Shown in pieces: positions 39,213 through 47,946 of a stretch of 64,000 nucleotides of DNA (positions within the stretch are counted from its first letter, which is position 1; every line of letters starts with the position of its first letter). The notes below the pieces were generated by a model, which was not told the origin of the DNA, did not search any database, and worked only from the letters and a program-made list of their open reading frames with translations. Source of the DNA: JACMLC01 sp963817025 (lineage in GTDB: Bacteria; Acidobacteriota; Blastocatellia; Pyrinomonadales; Pyrinomonadaceae); NCBI GenBank assembly GCA_963817025.1, contig CAWFML010000004.1, positions 744,001-808,000 on the forward strand, in the 5' to 3' direction. The position numbers were made by a program, and so were the translations under genes.

Positions 39213-39256
39213 TGCTTGCGTCACAGATCGCGTTCGATTGAAACCTGCAATAAAAC

Positions 39257-39883
39257 TCAGCTTGCCACTTCGGAGACATCCGAGACTTCAGACAAATCGC
39301 CGGTCGGAGCTACTAGCGCGGGCGTGGTCTGTTTCACTTTCTCCTTGCCTGTTTGCATCATCTGGCAGCCACCTTCAAAGATTGCGCCCTGTTCTATCAC
39401 CAGCGCGGGCGTCTGTATGTTGCCGACAACTTTGGCAGAGCGGCCCATCTCTATACGCTTCGACGCCACAATGTCACCGTTGACCGTGCCGTGAATCGTC
39501 GCTACGGCCACCTTGATATTCGCATCCACCTGTCCGTTAGTGCCTATCAGGAGCGTGCCGTCTTCAGACATGACGCGTCCGGTCAGATGCCCGTCCACGC
39601 GGAGCATCCCTTTAAAACTGGCATCGCCTGACATGACCGTGCCGTTGCCGACAAAGCCATTTAAGACGCCTTCTTTAATATCGCGCGCCATCGCATCGCT
39701 TTCACCGATAGCACGCGGCGTCGTGTGCTGCTGAGCGGCGAGCGGTGGTGGCGGCGGCGCGGCTGGCTCTGCTTGCGGCTCTGCGACGGCGTTGTGCTGC
39801 CACGTAGAAGGGGTTTGCGTTTGATTGCTCACGGCTTCCCGATTCGCCTGCTTATCATTATTTCTCTTATCACTTCTAAACAT
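39257..39883 (-). CDS. Bactofilin (polymer-forming cytoskeletal protein)
   Basis: A 208-residue bactofilin. The central right-handed beta-helix core spans about residues 85-180 (NGTVMSGDASFKGMLRVDGH, LTGRVMSEDGTLLIGTNGQV, ATIHGTVNGDIVASKRIEMG). It is flanked by a Pro/Ala/Gln-rich disordered N-terminus and a short C-terminal tail. Bactofilins self-assemble into filaments without nucleotide and position cell-wall or polarity proteins. The N-terminus begins MFRSDKRNNDKQ and lacks a membrane helix. GGAGGA stands 6 bp before the ATG. It is the only gene of its unit. Confidence 0.9.
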   Translation of the reverse strand: MFRSDKRNNDKQANREAVSNQTQTPSTWQHNAVAEPQAEPAAPPPPPLAAQQHTTPRAIGESDAMARDIKEGVLNGFVGNGTVMSGDASFKGMLRVDGHLTGRVMSEDGTLLIGTNGQVDANIKVAVATIHGTVNGDIVASKRIEMGRSAKVVGNIQTPALVIEQGAIFEGGCQMMQTGKEKVKQTTPALVAPTGDLSEVSDVSEVAS

Positions 39884-40202
39884 AATCTTCCTCCGCGTTT
39901 AAGCTTGGGGGCGCGTGTGCTTTGCTGTAACTCCGGCTGTAAACATGGCCGCACATCTACTTGAGTCGGGTTCGAGCGTGCCGCGCGCTGCAAATTTTAT
40001 CACTTGATGAGAAGGCAATAACAGAGGTGAAAGTCCCTGTCATTCTTAATCGGGGCAGGCGTTTTCCAACCAAACGCATGCATAAGATAAGGGCAAACAG
40101 GCACGAGTGTCTAGCTTTATTTGGATTGCAAAATTGTTGCAAACCCGGCGCACTTTTTAAATTCTCTCAAGGTTTAATGAAAACCAGCGTTAGTGGGAGG
40201 GG

Positions 40203-40802
40203 TTAGATATTTTTCCGGGCCAATGCCCAGACAACCATCGGATATTCAAGCTCGTTTTCTAACGAGTGAAGATATTTATTGAACAATCTAAACTCTCGCT
40301 TGAATGTCGCCTCAATACACTTTCGATTGCCCCAGGAACCTGTCGTGATATTTTCAAACCCACACTCGGACAGAAAATACTTTAAGCCCTCCATTGTCCA
40401 ACGCGAGCAATCGTGTGGCACGGGATGCACGCGATAAATAAACGGAGTCACGATGAGAGCATGGCCGCGCGCTTCCAGCATTGAATAGATATTCCTTGCA
40501 GCAGGACGAGGATACAAGACATGCTCAAGGATGTGCTCTGCAATGATTAAATCAAACCGCCCGGAAAGAGTGTCGCGGCATAAATCAAACTCCGGATATT
40601 GAACTGACTTGTAAGACTTAAAGCCGAAATCCTTCCACGCTTCGCCGGAGACTTCCAGAACATTTAGCGTAGAAGGATTTAATTGTTCGACAAGCTTGCG
40701 CGTCTCTATGTCCTGAACTTTACGCGTCCAGATTGTTGGCTCGAAGCCGAGCGCACGGCGCAGACCATCAGACTTAATCAGCGAGGCGAGAAGCTTATAC
40801 AT
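40203..40802 (-). CDS. Class I SAM-dependent methyltransferase, short form
   Basis: A 199-residue protein resembling small class I methyltransferases. A degenerate motif I is NVLEVSGEAWKDFG. Then come FDLIIAEHILEHVLYPRPAA, a hallmark of the UbiE/Methyltransf_11-like group, MLEARGHALIVTPFIYRVHP and SRWTMEGLKYFLSECGFENI. The usual GxGxG loop is reduced to SGEAWKD, so cofactor binding needs testing. The gap 39884-40202 upstream of the bactofilin (319 bp) holds no gene; only an A/T-rich stretch with TTGCAA and TAAAGC near 40130 could be a weak promoter. Confidence 0.75.
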   Translation of the reverse strand: MYKLLASLIKSDGLRRALGFEPTIWTRKVQDIETRKLVEQLNPSTLNVLEVSGEAWKDFGFKSYKSVQYPEFDLCRDTLSGRFDLIIAEHILEHVLYPRPAARNIYSMLEARGHALIVTPFIYRVHPVPHDCSRWTMEGLKYFLSECGFENITTGSWGNRKCIEATFKREFRLFNKYLHSLENELEYPMVVWALARKNI

Positions 40803-40864
40803 GCCTCTCGAATGTGCCAGAGGCGGTCTATTCGGTCAAGCCGTACTTTGCAGATTTACTTTTG

Positions 40865-41050
40865 GGTAGCGGTTCAGTTTGAAATTCCGGTGTTCCTCCA
40901 TGACGAAAGAATCTCCCGCAAAGGCGCAAAGGCGCAAAGAAAAGCACGCCAAGTGTAAATGGCATTCAAAGCTTTGCGGTCTTCCTCTGCGCCTTTGCGC
41001 CTTTGCGGGAAACTGTTTTTTCTTCACTATGTTGAAACTGAACCATTACC
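40865..41050. repeat. Palindromic element with GGTAGCGGTTCAGTTT ends
   Basis: Ends GGTAGCGGTTCAGTTT (40865-40880) and AAACTGAACCATTACC (41035-41050) match at 14 of 16 positions. They enclose a head-to-head CGCAAAGG pair (CCCGCAAAGGCGCAAAGG at about 40915 and its complement at about 40995). The same end sequence appears at 43975-43990 and, diverged, at 21844. Confidence 0.8.
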
Positions 41051-41060
41051 TACTTTTACC

Positions 41061-43880
41061 TTATTTTGCATCGCTGATGAGCACCACGTCTCTGGCTGTG
41101 GTTCCGCGCGCGAGTGCGAGTTGTTTGCCGTCGCGCGACCAGCTAAAGAAGAAGAACTGCTCAGACTTGAAATCCGTCAATTGCGCGGGCTTGCCGCCGT
41201 TAAGAGGCTGGCTCCACAGATTTGAGATGCCGCCCTGCGTGTCGTTGTAGACGAGCGCCTGTCCGTCCGGCGACCAGCGATAAAGCGGCATAATGGTCTG
41301 TGGAAACTCAAAAGATTTGACGACCTGCCCGCCTTCAAACGGCAGGACGATCAGTTTTAATAGCTTGTTAGCCTGTTCGTCTTCGCGTATGCAGGAGAGC
41401 GAGCGTCCATCCGGCGAGACCAGCGGACGGGCAGCCCACTTGTCTGTCACACGCACTGCATCGCCGCCCTCAATCGAGACTTTCCAGATGGTCGGGAACC
41501 CCGTCTCGCCTAGAGATTCATACACGATCCACTTTCCATCCGGCGAGCAATCCGGGTGGTCATCTATTTTTCCGTTAGACAATTTTTTCGGCGCGCTGCC
41601 GTCCGCGTTCATCCGCCAGATATTTGAAGCGCCCGTGCGGTCTGACGTAAAAACAATATAGCGTCCATCGGGCGAGACCACGGGCCAGCCGTCAAAATGC
41701 GTGTCGTCGGTCAACTGTTTCTGGCGGCTGCCGTCCGCGTTCATGATCCAGATGTCGGAATTGCCGCTCGCGTTCGACGCATAGACAACCTTGCCATCAG
41801 GCGTCCAAGCGATGCCAGCTTGCCCGTCATAGATATTGCCCCGCGAAGTAATCTGCCGCGCGTGCTCTGCCTCGTTGTTCGGCGCGACCCAGAGATTTGA
41901 GACGCGCTCCGCCTGAACCGTAATCAGTGAGCGCGAGTCGGCGGTCAAGCCCAGACTCACGCTGCCGTAGTTGCCCAGATCGCCAGTCACTCTGCGCGCC
42001 ACGCCTTCCGGATAAGAGAGCTGCCAGATTTGCGAGGGCGCGAACGGGTGGTCTTTAGCAGAGAGCGCCAGACCGCTTCCGTCATCAAACCACGCGACGC
42101 GATCAACGACTCGCCATCTCTGTGTCGTGAAGGATTTGGCAACCCCGCCCTCGCTTGGCACGGCCACGACAGTCATGTGATAGCCGTCTGTTGTTCCGCC
42201 CGCCCCGCAGGCAATCACTTTTCCATCCGGCGACCATGACGGGCCATTATCAGAGAACCAGTTAGTGCCGGTTTGCGAAGCAAGCTTTCGCTCGCCCGTG
42301 CCGTCCGCCTGCACGGTCATCAACGCGCTCTCGCCCTGCTCTATATAAGCGCGCACGAAGGCCATCTGTTTGCCGTCAGGAGAGAGCGTGACAGGACTGC
42401 TTAAATCCACCAGCAACTTTTTCGGCGTGCCGCCGAGCACGGCCACTTGATAGAGCGCGCCCTGCGGATTGTTCCGGTCGTTGACGACATAGTAGACATA
42501 ATTTCCGTCACGCGAAAAAGTCGTCCCGCCCATAGACTTCATCTCTGCCGGAGGCACAATCTGCACCACGCTGTCGGTCGCAAGATACTTGACCCACAGG
42601 CTACGGAGTCCGCCGTCCACTAAAACATAAACGATATATTTGCCGTCGGGCGAGATGGAGACATCGCTGGCTTTGCCGTTGGTGGTTAGCCTCGTGATCT
42701 TGATTGACTGAAAATGCTCTGCGGGCTTTTTGGACCAGAGAAACTTATAGAGGCCGAAGCCGGTAGCAGCTAAAACTGAAATGAGAGCAAAGAGCGCAAG
42801 CAGAGAAAACGTCTTATGCTGCCTCCACTGGTCGAAGAGTCCGCGCCGTGGAGCAAGCGTCACCTGATTCCCGGCTGCTGGCACAAACGAAGCATTGCCA
42901 GTCCCGTATGCGCTCTCAGTCCCGCTTCTGGTAATCAAAGTATCCGCGATGAGATTTCGCTGTTGAGCCGAGCCGGAGCGTTCGATCTCAGAGGCAACCT
43001 CCAAATCCCTGCGAAGCGAGCGCAGGTCAACCATCAAGTCTCTGGCTGTTTGATAACGCTCGTCACATTCTTTGCGCAGGGCTTTTCTGATGATGCGTTG
43101 CAATTCTGCGGGCGCGTCCGGCAGGTAGGTGTTGAGCGGCGGCGGGTCTGACTTCAAAATGGAGGCGATGACATCGCTCGTGGTCTCGGCCTCAAATGGC
43201 GCGTGACCCGTCATCAATTCATAGAGCACGACGCCCAGACTCCAGATGTCCGTGCGCGCATCTATCCGCAGCCCGCGTGCCTGTTCCGGCGACATATAGC
43301 GCACAGTGCCGAGCACCACGCCCGGCTCTGTGTTAATCATCGCGTGCATGTGCGCCTGCGTCGGGGCTTCAGGGTCGGAACCGAGCGGCCCCGTGCTCCG
43401 CTCCGTCAGCTTCGCCAAACCGAAGTCCAGCACCTTCACATAATCGTCGTCGCGCACCATGATATTTTCCGGTTTGATGTCGCGGTGAACGATGCCTGCC
43501 GCATGCGCTGCGGCGAGCGCTGCGGCAATCTGCGCGGCGATGTCCAGAGCCTCGACCAGATTCATCCCGCCGTGCTTCATGCGGCGGCGCAGCGTGTCGC
43601 CGTTAATAAATTCTGTCGAGATAAACTGCGCGGAGTCTTCCTGTCCGATCTCGTAGATGGTGATGATGTTCGGATGATTGAGCGCGGAGGCGGTCTTTGC
43701 TTCCTGTATGAAGCGAAACATGCGCTGCTGGTCTGCGGCGACATCCGCGGGCAGGACTTTGAGGGCCACAGTGCGTTCAAGTTGCGTGTCATGGGCCAGA
43801 TAAACGACACCCATCCCGCCCGCGCCGAGTTGGGAGCGTATCTCATAACGGCCAAAGCGTGTGCCGGGGGGAATGGTCAT
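41061..43880 (-). CDS. Ser/Thr protein kinase with TolB/PD40-type propeller
   Basis: A 939-residue receptor-like kinase. Residues 1-290 are a complete eukaryotic-type kinase domain: glycine loop LGAGGMGVVYLAHD, VALKVL with the ATP lysine, catalytic HRDIKPENIM, DFGLAKL and GTVRYMSPEQARG. A juxtamembrane region and one membrane helix follow (FSLLALFALISVLAATGFGL, about residue 355). The extracytoplasmic part has about ten PD40/WD40-like blades (SPDGKYIVYV, SWSPDGKVIACG, SPDGRYIVFTSDRTGASNIW). The propeller is probably the sensor that controls the kinase. The ligand is unknown. It is transcribed alone. Confidence 0.94.
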   Translation of the reverse strand: MTIPPGTRFGRYEIRSQLGAGGMGVVYLAHDTQLERTVALKVLPADVAADQQRMFRFIQEAKTASALNHPNIITIYEIGQEDSAQFISTEFINGDTLRRRMKHGGMNLVEALDIAAQIAAALAAAHAAGIVHRDIKPENIMVRDDDYVKVLDFGLAKLTERSTGPLGSDPEAPTQAHMHAMINTEPGVVLGTVRYMSPEQARGLRIDARTDIWSLGVVLYELMTGHAPFEAETTSDVIASILKSDPPPLNTYLPDAPAELQRIIRKALRKECDERYQTARDLMVDLRSLRRDLEVASEIERSGSAQQRNLIADTLITRSGTESAYGTGNASFVPAAGNQVTLAPRRGLFDQWRQHKTFSLLALFALISVLAATGFGLYKFLWSKKPAEHFQSIKITRLTTNGKASDVSISPDGKYIVYVLVDGGLRSLWVKYLATDSVVQIVPPAEMKSMGGTTFSRDGNYVYYVVNDRNNPQGALYQVAVLGGTPKKLLVDLSSPVTLSPDGKQMAFVRAYIEQGESALMTVQADGTGERKLASQTGTNWFSDNGPSWSPDGKVIACGAGGTTDGYHMTVVAVPSEGGVAKSFTTQRWRVVDRVAWFDDGSGLALSAKDHPFAPSQIWQLSYPEGVARRVTGDLGNYGSVSLGLTADSRSLITVQAERVSNLWVAPNNEAEHARQITSRGNIYDGQAGIAWTPDGKVVYASNASGNSDIWIMNADGSRQKQLTDDTHFDGWPVVSPDGRYIVFTSDRTGASNIWRMNADGSAPKKLSNGKIDDHPDCSPDGKWIVYESLGETGFPTIWKVSIEGGDAVRVTDKWAARPLVSPDGRSLSCIREDEQANKLLKLIVLPFEGGQVVKSFEFPQTIMPLYRWSPDGQALVYNDTQGGISNLWSQPLNGGKPAQLTDFKSEQFFFFSWSRDGKQLALARGTTARDVVLISDAK

Positions 43881-43931
43881 ACCAGCCTGAACGAGAGAAG
43901 GAACCCGGTTAGGGACTCAGCTGCGCCACAG

Positions 43932-43959
43932 ACTTTATTACAGTTGCGGAAAATGTCAA
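43932..43959 (-). promoter_or_regulatory. Possible promoter of the kinase gene
   Basis: On the minus strand TTGACA (43954-43959) and TAAAGT (43932-43937) are 16 bp apart, about 55 bp before the start codon. The -10 box is weak. Confidence 0.4.
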
Positions 43960-43974
43960 GACTATCAAAGTTGG

Positions 43975-44127
43975 GGTAGCGGTTCAGTTTCATCGAATGA
44001 GCTAATAGACAAGCTATAACATTTCGCGCAAAGGCGCTGGCGGCGCAAAGCAAGATCGCAAAGGATTGAATACCACTTATACTTTGCGTGCTTTCTTTGC
44101 GCCACCAGCGCCTTTGCGCGAGACTAT
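43975..44127. repeat. Repeat element with one GGTAGCGGTTCAGTTT end
   Basis: The left end GGTAGCGGTTCAGTTT (43975-43990) matches the element at 40865. Inside, TTTCGCGCAAAGGCGCTGGC at about 44023 pairs with CCACCAGCGCCTTTGCGCGA at about 44104. The matching right terminus is not found, so this copy looks truncated. The gap 43881-44251 has no gene. Confidence 0.75.
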
Positions 44128-44251
44128 TTCTTCCGGTATCACACAAGTCACTACTGATGAGGATAAAACAGTTGGGAGGCCGGGAAGCAAAATGCATCCG
44201 GCAGCGCGTGACATGCGCTGCCGGATGCATCAAATATTCTTTGCTCTTCTC

Positions 44252-44467
44252 TTAACGCAACATGGCGCGGACGCCGACGAGAATCAAATATACGATAGCA
44301 ATCACGACTGCCAGTTTGATAAGCCACACGGCCAGACCGAATATCGTGCCGACGATGTGCAGCGTAATGCCTGCGGCGGCCAGCACCAGCGGAATGCCCA
44401 CGACCAGCACGAACAGGGCTAAAAGTATAATTCCGACAATTCTCAATACGTCTTTTGTTTCTTTCAT
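44252..44467 (-). CDS. Small two-helix membrane protein
   Basis: A 71-residue protein, almost entirely hydrophobic. Two membrane helices are visible (IVGIILLALFVLVVGIPLVL and WLIKLAVVIAIVYLILVGV) joined by AAAGITLHIVGTIFGLAV. The start at 44467 (MKETKDVLRIVG) is chosen because AGGGA lies 8 bp upstream; a TTG six bases earlier is an alternative. A promoter fits upstream. No family is recognised. Its small size and lack of partners prevent a functional guess. Confidence 0.65.
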   Translation of the reverse strand: MKETKDVLRIVGIILLALFVLVVGIPLVLAAAGITLHIVGTIFGLAVWLIKLAVVIAIVYLILVGVRAMLR

Positions 44468-44497
44468 TTTCAATCCCTCGCTAATTCTCTCTGAAGC

Positions 44498-44527
44498 ATT
44501 TTAACCGGCACGCTCGAATCAATTCAA
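44498..44527 (-). promoter_or_regulatory. Promoter of the small membrane protein gene
   Basis: TTGAAT (44522-44527) and TAAAAT (44498-44503) on the minus strand are 18 bp apart, about 30 bp before the start codon at 44467. Confidence 0.5.
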
Positions 44528-44658
44528 GACTTTTCCACGCGCTCGCCAGACTATACGAAGATTGCCGAAAGGGCGTTCCATCCAAGATTTCGGATGGCTG
44601 CGCCATGCTCGCGTTTATGTTAAGCTCAGATGTAAATTGCCGGTAAAAAAAATTCTCT

Positions 44659-45993
44659 ATGTCATATCGCAAGCCCAAAAGTCTCTTCTCTCCCGAAGAT
44701 GAAGAGGAAAGCGCAGCCGTCAACACCTACGCGCCGCTCGCAGAGCGTATGCGCCCGCGCGACCTCAAGGAGTTTGCGGGACAGCAGCATCTCGTCGGAG
44801 AAGGACGCATCCTGCGCCGCCTGATAGAAGGCAAAGCAGCTTTGCCCTCGCTGATTCTGTGGGGCGCGCCCGGCACGGGCAAGACCACGCTGGCACGCCT
44901 GCTGGCCGAAAGAAGCGGCGCGCGTTTCGTCCCCCTCTCGGCGGTCTTCTCCGGCGTCAAGGATGCGCGTGCGGCCATCAGCGAAGCGCGCGAGTTTCGG
45001 CGCGTAGGGGAACGCACGGTTCTTTTCATAGACGAAATTCATCGCTTCAACAAAGCGCAGCAGGACGCGCTCCTGCCTGCGGTCGAAGACGGCACAGTGA
45101 CGCTCATCGGCGCGACGACCGAGAATCCTTCTTTTGAAGTGACGGGCGCGCTGCTCTCGCGCTCTCGCGTGCTGACGCTCAATCCTTTGACGGATGATGA
45201 AGTGAAAGCTATCTTGCGTCGCGCGCTCGAAGATAAAGAGCGCGGTTTAGCGGCCCTTCATCCCGAAATGCCGGACGAGTTAATCGCGCGCATAGCTCAT
45301 TCCGCGCACGGCGATGCGCGCGTCGCACTGGCCGCGCTCGAAGCGGCGGTCGAATCAACCGCCGGCGATGAGAGCGGAGCACGCTACGTCACGCTTGAGA
45401 CTGTTGTCGAAGCCTTAGGCCGCGCGCATTATGCTTATGACAAGGGCGGCGAGGAGCATTACAATCTTGCTTCGGCTCTGATTAAATCGCTGCGCAATTC
45501 GGATGTGAATGCTGCGCTCTACTGGCTGGCGCGGCTCATCGAAGGCGGGGCCGATCCGGTCTTTATCGCGCGCCGTCTCTGCATTCTTGCCTCTGAAGAT
45601 ATCGGGATGGCAGACCCGCAGGCGATGGTGCAGGCGGCTGCGGCTGCAGACATCACGCGCCTGATCGGCTTGCCCGAAGCTCTCTATCCATTATCACAGG
45701 CGACGATTTATCTGGCCCACGCGCCGAAGTCGAATGCCGTCAAGCGCGCCTATCACGCCGCCGTCGAAGACGCTGCGGAGACCGCGCGCGAGCCTGTGCC
45801 TTTGCACCTGCGAAATGCGATTACGCCCTTGATGAAACGCATCGGCTACGGCGGCGGCTATCGCTACGTGCACAGCGACCCGGCGGCGAAAGAAGAGATG
45901 GCCTGCCTGCCTGAACCTCTGCGCGGCAAAGTGTATTATGATGCGGAACAGGACTCGGAAAGCGGAACTCAGGATTCAGCAGAGCACTGTTAG
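44659..45993 (+). CDS. rarA: Replication-associated recombination protein RarA (MgsA)
   Basis: A 444-residue AAA+ ATPase of the RarA/Mgs1/WRNIP1 family that acts at stalled replication forks. It has the N-terminal PLAERMRPRDLKEFAGQQHL signature, Walker A GAPGTGKTTLA (about residues 71-81), Walker B VLFIDEIHRFNKAQQD, sensor 1 LIGATTENPSFEV and the C-terminal tetramerisation domain with RYVHSDPAAKEEMACLPEPL. Length and order are typical. The gene following is a methyltransferase 36 bp downstream. No other recombination gene is near. Confidence 0.95.
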   Translation: MSYRKPKSLFSPEDEEESAAVNTYAPLAERMRPRDLKEFAGQQHLVGEGRILRRLIEGKAALPSLILWGAPGTGKTTLARLLAERSGARFVPLSAVFSGVKDARAAISEAREFRRVGERTVLFIDEIHRFNKAQQDALLPAVEDGTVTLIGATTENPSFEVTGALLSRSRVLTLNPLTDDEVKAILRRALEDKERGLAALHPEMPDELIARIAHSAHGDARVALAALEAAVESTAGDESGARYVTLETVVEALGRAHYAYDKGGEEHYNLASALIKSLRNSDVNAALYWLARLIEGGADPVFIARRLCILASEDIGMADPQAMVQAAAAADITRLIGLPEALYPLSQATIYLAHAPKSNAVKRAYHAAVEDAAETAREPVPLHLRNAITPLMKRIGYGGGYRYVHSDPAAKEEMACLPEPLRGKVYYDAEQDSESGTQDSAEHC

Positions 45994-46043
45994 CCTTGAT
46001 AGTTTTATCATTACTATTTCTAAATTAATTGGAGAGGCTTAAA

Positions 46044-46868
46044 TTGAGCGAGAATAAATCTGACAACGAACTGGCATTTCTAAAAGACCTGTATGTCGCA
46101 ACCGACTGGGGCGAGCGTTTCGCCGCGTTGATGGACGAAACGATTAAGCTTCCCGAAAAGGGTCGCATACTTTACGTCGAATCAGGCACGGGCGGTCACG
46201 CGATGGCTTTGCAGAATAGCGCGGAAGAAGATGTCAGTATGGTGTGCGTGGACGAGAGCGAAGAGTCTCTTGAGCTGGCCCGCGCCAAAGCCATGGCGAT
46301 GAGCGTCGAGCCTGAGTTTCGCCACGCGCAACCCGACGCGCTCTGGCTCAGAGATGACCAGTTCGAGTTGGTGTTGGGCGACGGCTCTCTGGTAGCCCCA
46401 CATCGTTTGCCTGAGATGTTGTCTGAGATGGCGCGCGTGGCTGCGCCGGGCGGAACAGTGGCCTTCGCTCTGACAACGACTTCGAGCTTTGGCGAGTTCT
46501 TCTCCATCTACTGGGAAGCCTTGCAAAGCGCGGGGCTGGAAGACCGCGCCGCGATGGTCGAAGAGTTGATTACAGAGTTGCCGACCATCTCGGTGATTGA
46601 AGATTTGGCAAGGCAGGAGGGACTCAGAAACGTCTCGTCTATGACGAAGGCGGAAGAGTTCACTTACGAATCGGGCGAAGATTTTTTGAACTCGCCGCTC
46701 ATCACAGACTTTCTGCTCAAATCATGGATGCAGTCTTTGAACGATGATGAGCAGGCGCGCGTCTTCCCGGAAATCGCCCGCCTGATAGATGAAGAACGAC
46801 AGGAAGCGGACTTTATGCTCTCGGTCAAAGCAACGCTTGTCACCGGGCAGAAAAAAGTAAAAGGATAA
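46044..46868 (+). CDS. SAM-dependent methyltransferase-like protein
   Basis: A 274-residue protein. TTG at 46044 is chosen as start because GGAGAGG (46031-46037) sits 6 bp upstream. The open frame also has TTG at 46029, which would overlap the ribosome-binding site. It resembles class I methyltransferases: RILYVESGTGGHAMALQNSA in place of the usual GxGxG motif I, MVCVDESEESLELARAKA, FELVLGDGSLVAPHRLPEML, and EMARVAAPGGTVAFALTTTS. The second half is helical and may be a lid or interaction domain. Its last residues KKVKG come from a palindromic repeat overlapping the stop. It probably shares the rarA transcript. Confidence 0.78.
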   Translation: MSENKSDNELAFLKDLYVATDWGERFAALMDETIKLPEKGRILYVESGTGGHAMALQNSAEEDVSMVCVDESEESLELARAKAMAMSVEPEFRHAQPDALWLRDDQFELVLGDGSLVAPHRLPEMLSEMARVAAPGGTVAFALTTTSSFGEFFSIYWEALQSAGLEDRAAMVEELITELPTISVIEDLARQEGLRNVSSMTKAEEFTYESGEDFLNSPLITDFLLKSWMQSLNDDEQARVFPEIARLIDEERQEADFMLSVKATLVTGQKKVKG

Positions 46869-46946
46869 AAAGCAAAAGGCAAAGTGAAGACCAGGCGATT
46901 GTCGCCTGCTCTTCACTTTTGCCTTTTACCTTTTTACTTTTGCCTT
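46852..46946. repeat. AAAAGGCAAAGTGAAGA palindrome overlapping a stop codon
   Basis: Arms AAAAGGCAAAGTGAAGACCA and TCTTCACTTTTGCCTTTT, with further AAGTAAAAGG words outside, enclose GGCGATTGTCGCC. The left arm supplies the last codons and TAA of the methyltransferase, and the right end reaches the stop of tatA. Confidence 0.75.
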
Positions 46947-46949
46947 CCC

Positions 46950-47228
46950 TCAGCGGGCTTTGTTGGCAGGTATTTTATCCGCGGCTTTGTCTTCGTCGAA
47001 AGCATTTCCGGCGTCGGCGGCGCTCAATCTCTCGCGGCGGCGCGCGGCTTCGAGACGCGATTCTTCCTCCGCCTCGTCCTGCCCTTCACGAAAAGCGCGC
47101 TTGCTCTGGCCCAAAGCTTTTGCCAGTTGCGGCAGGCGGCTCGCGCCGAAGAGGACGAAGACGATGGCGAGGATAATCAAAAGCTCCTGTGTGCCTAGCC
47201 CGCCAATCATTAATAGCATCTGTTGCAT
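46950..47228 (-). CDS. tatA: Twin-arginine translocase subunit TatA/TatE
   Basis: A 92-residue TatA-family protein. It has a short N-terminal membrane helix (LGTQELLIILAIVFVLFGAS), the conserved FG hinge, and an amphipathic helix (RLPQLAKALGQSKRAFREGQ). A charged tail (DEAEEESRLEAARRRERLSA) follows. TatA oligomerises to form the pore of the folded-protein export system. tatB and tatC are not present in the window. The gene stands alone between repeats, with the HNH gene 79 bp upstream on the same strand. Confidence 0.9.
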   Translation of the reverse strand: MQQMLLMIGGLGTQELLIILAIVFVLFGASRLPQLAKALGQSKRAFREGQDEAEEESRLEAARRRERLSAADAGNAFDEDKAADKIPANKAR

Positions 47229-47294
47229 GATAAAAATTTCCCTTCTTTGCGGCCCTACAACTCTCTGCTGGCCGGATCAATCTATTGGTCGTTC

Positions 47295-47309
47295 TTACTA
47301 CTACTACTA
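47295..47309 (-). other. Run of five consecutive stop codons
   Basis: On the minus strand the HNH gene ends CAG TAG TAG TAG TAG TAA: four TAG followed by TAA, all in frame. It is a trinucleotide microsatellite lying at the stop. Confidence 0.9.
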
Positions 47310-47837
47310 CTGTTCGACAGCATCCGCTTCGTAAAAAAGATACTTGCGCCAGGTCTCGTCCGCGCGTCCGAGGTAACGCATAATCTGGCGATTGACATGC
47401 AGGGAAAATCCGCGCGGGCGACGAAGCAAGTGCATCCCTGCCTCTTCAGGCGTGCGGCTCCCCTTTCGATGATTGCAACGCTTGCAGCACGCGACCAGAT
47501 TATCCCACGTCGAATCGCCCCCGCGCGAGCGCGGCATGACGTGATCCAGCGTCAGCTCTGACGGCGGAAACTGCCTGCTGCAATACTGGCATGATGAATG
47601 GTCGCGCAGCAGTATGTTTTTCCGCGAGAGCGAGCGTCTTTCAAACGGAATGTGTATGTATTCGACAAGGCGTATGACCGACGGCGCATGCAGCGCAAGC
47701 TTTGCCGAATGAAGCATATGCCCGTTGTGCTCTTCCATCCGCGCCACGCCCTTGAAAATCATGACCACTGCGCGCCGCTCCGTGCACACGTTAATCGGCT
47801 CGAAAGATGCATTCAGGACTAAAACACGTCCGGTCAT
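47307..47837 (-). CDS. HNH endonuclease family protein
   Basis: A 176-residue protein with an HNH core: zinc cysteines CQYCSRQFPPSELTLDHVMP, the catalytic DH, then RSRGGDSTWDNLVACCKRCN with the asparagine and second cysteine pair. The N-terminal domain MTGRVLVLNASFEPINVCTE is the usual start of a widely distributed stand-alone family. Its cellular role is not known. No intron or phage context is present, so homing is unlikely. The gene ends in five successive in-frame stop codons produced by a (TAG)n tract. Confidence 0.88.
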   Translation of the reverse strand: MTGRVLVLNASFEPINVCTERRAVVMIFKGVARMEEHNGHMLHSAKLALHAPSVIRLVEYIHIPFERRSLSRKNILLRDHSSCQYCSRQFPPSELTLDHVMPRSRGGDSTWDNLVACCKRCNHRKGSRTPEEAGMHLLRRPRGFSLHVNRQIMRYLGRADETWRKYLFYEADAVEQ

Positions 47838-47863
47838 ATTGCTTTACGATATTACGCTAAAGC

Positions 47864-47946
47864 ATGCAAAATGAAAAAGGTAAAATGAAAAATTAAGAAG
47901 CGTTATCTTTCTTCATTTTTACCTTTTTCATTTTTCATTTTGCATT
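47864..47946. repeat. ATGCAAAATGAAAAAGGTAA palindrome
   Basis: ATGCAAAATGAAAAAGGTAA near 47863 faces TTACCTTTTTCATTTTTCAT near 47920 with TTTGCAT at the end. The right arm codes, on the minus strand, for the last residues MQNEK and the stop of the prolyl aminopeptidase gene. Confidence 0.75.

Noticed and set aside
39961..40206. 81-codon frame upstream of the bactofilin
   Set aside because: No ribosome-binding site or similarity, and composition unlike neighbouring genes.
43877..44233. 118-codon frame upstream of the kinase
   Set aside because: Lies entirely in repeat and promoter sequence.
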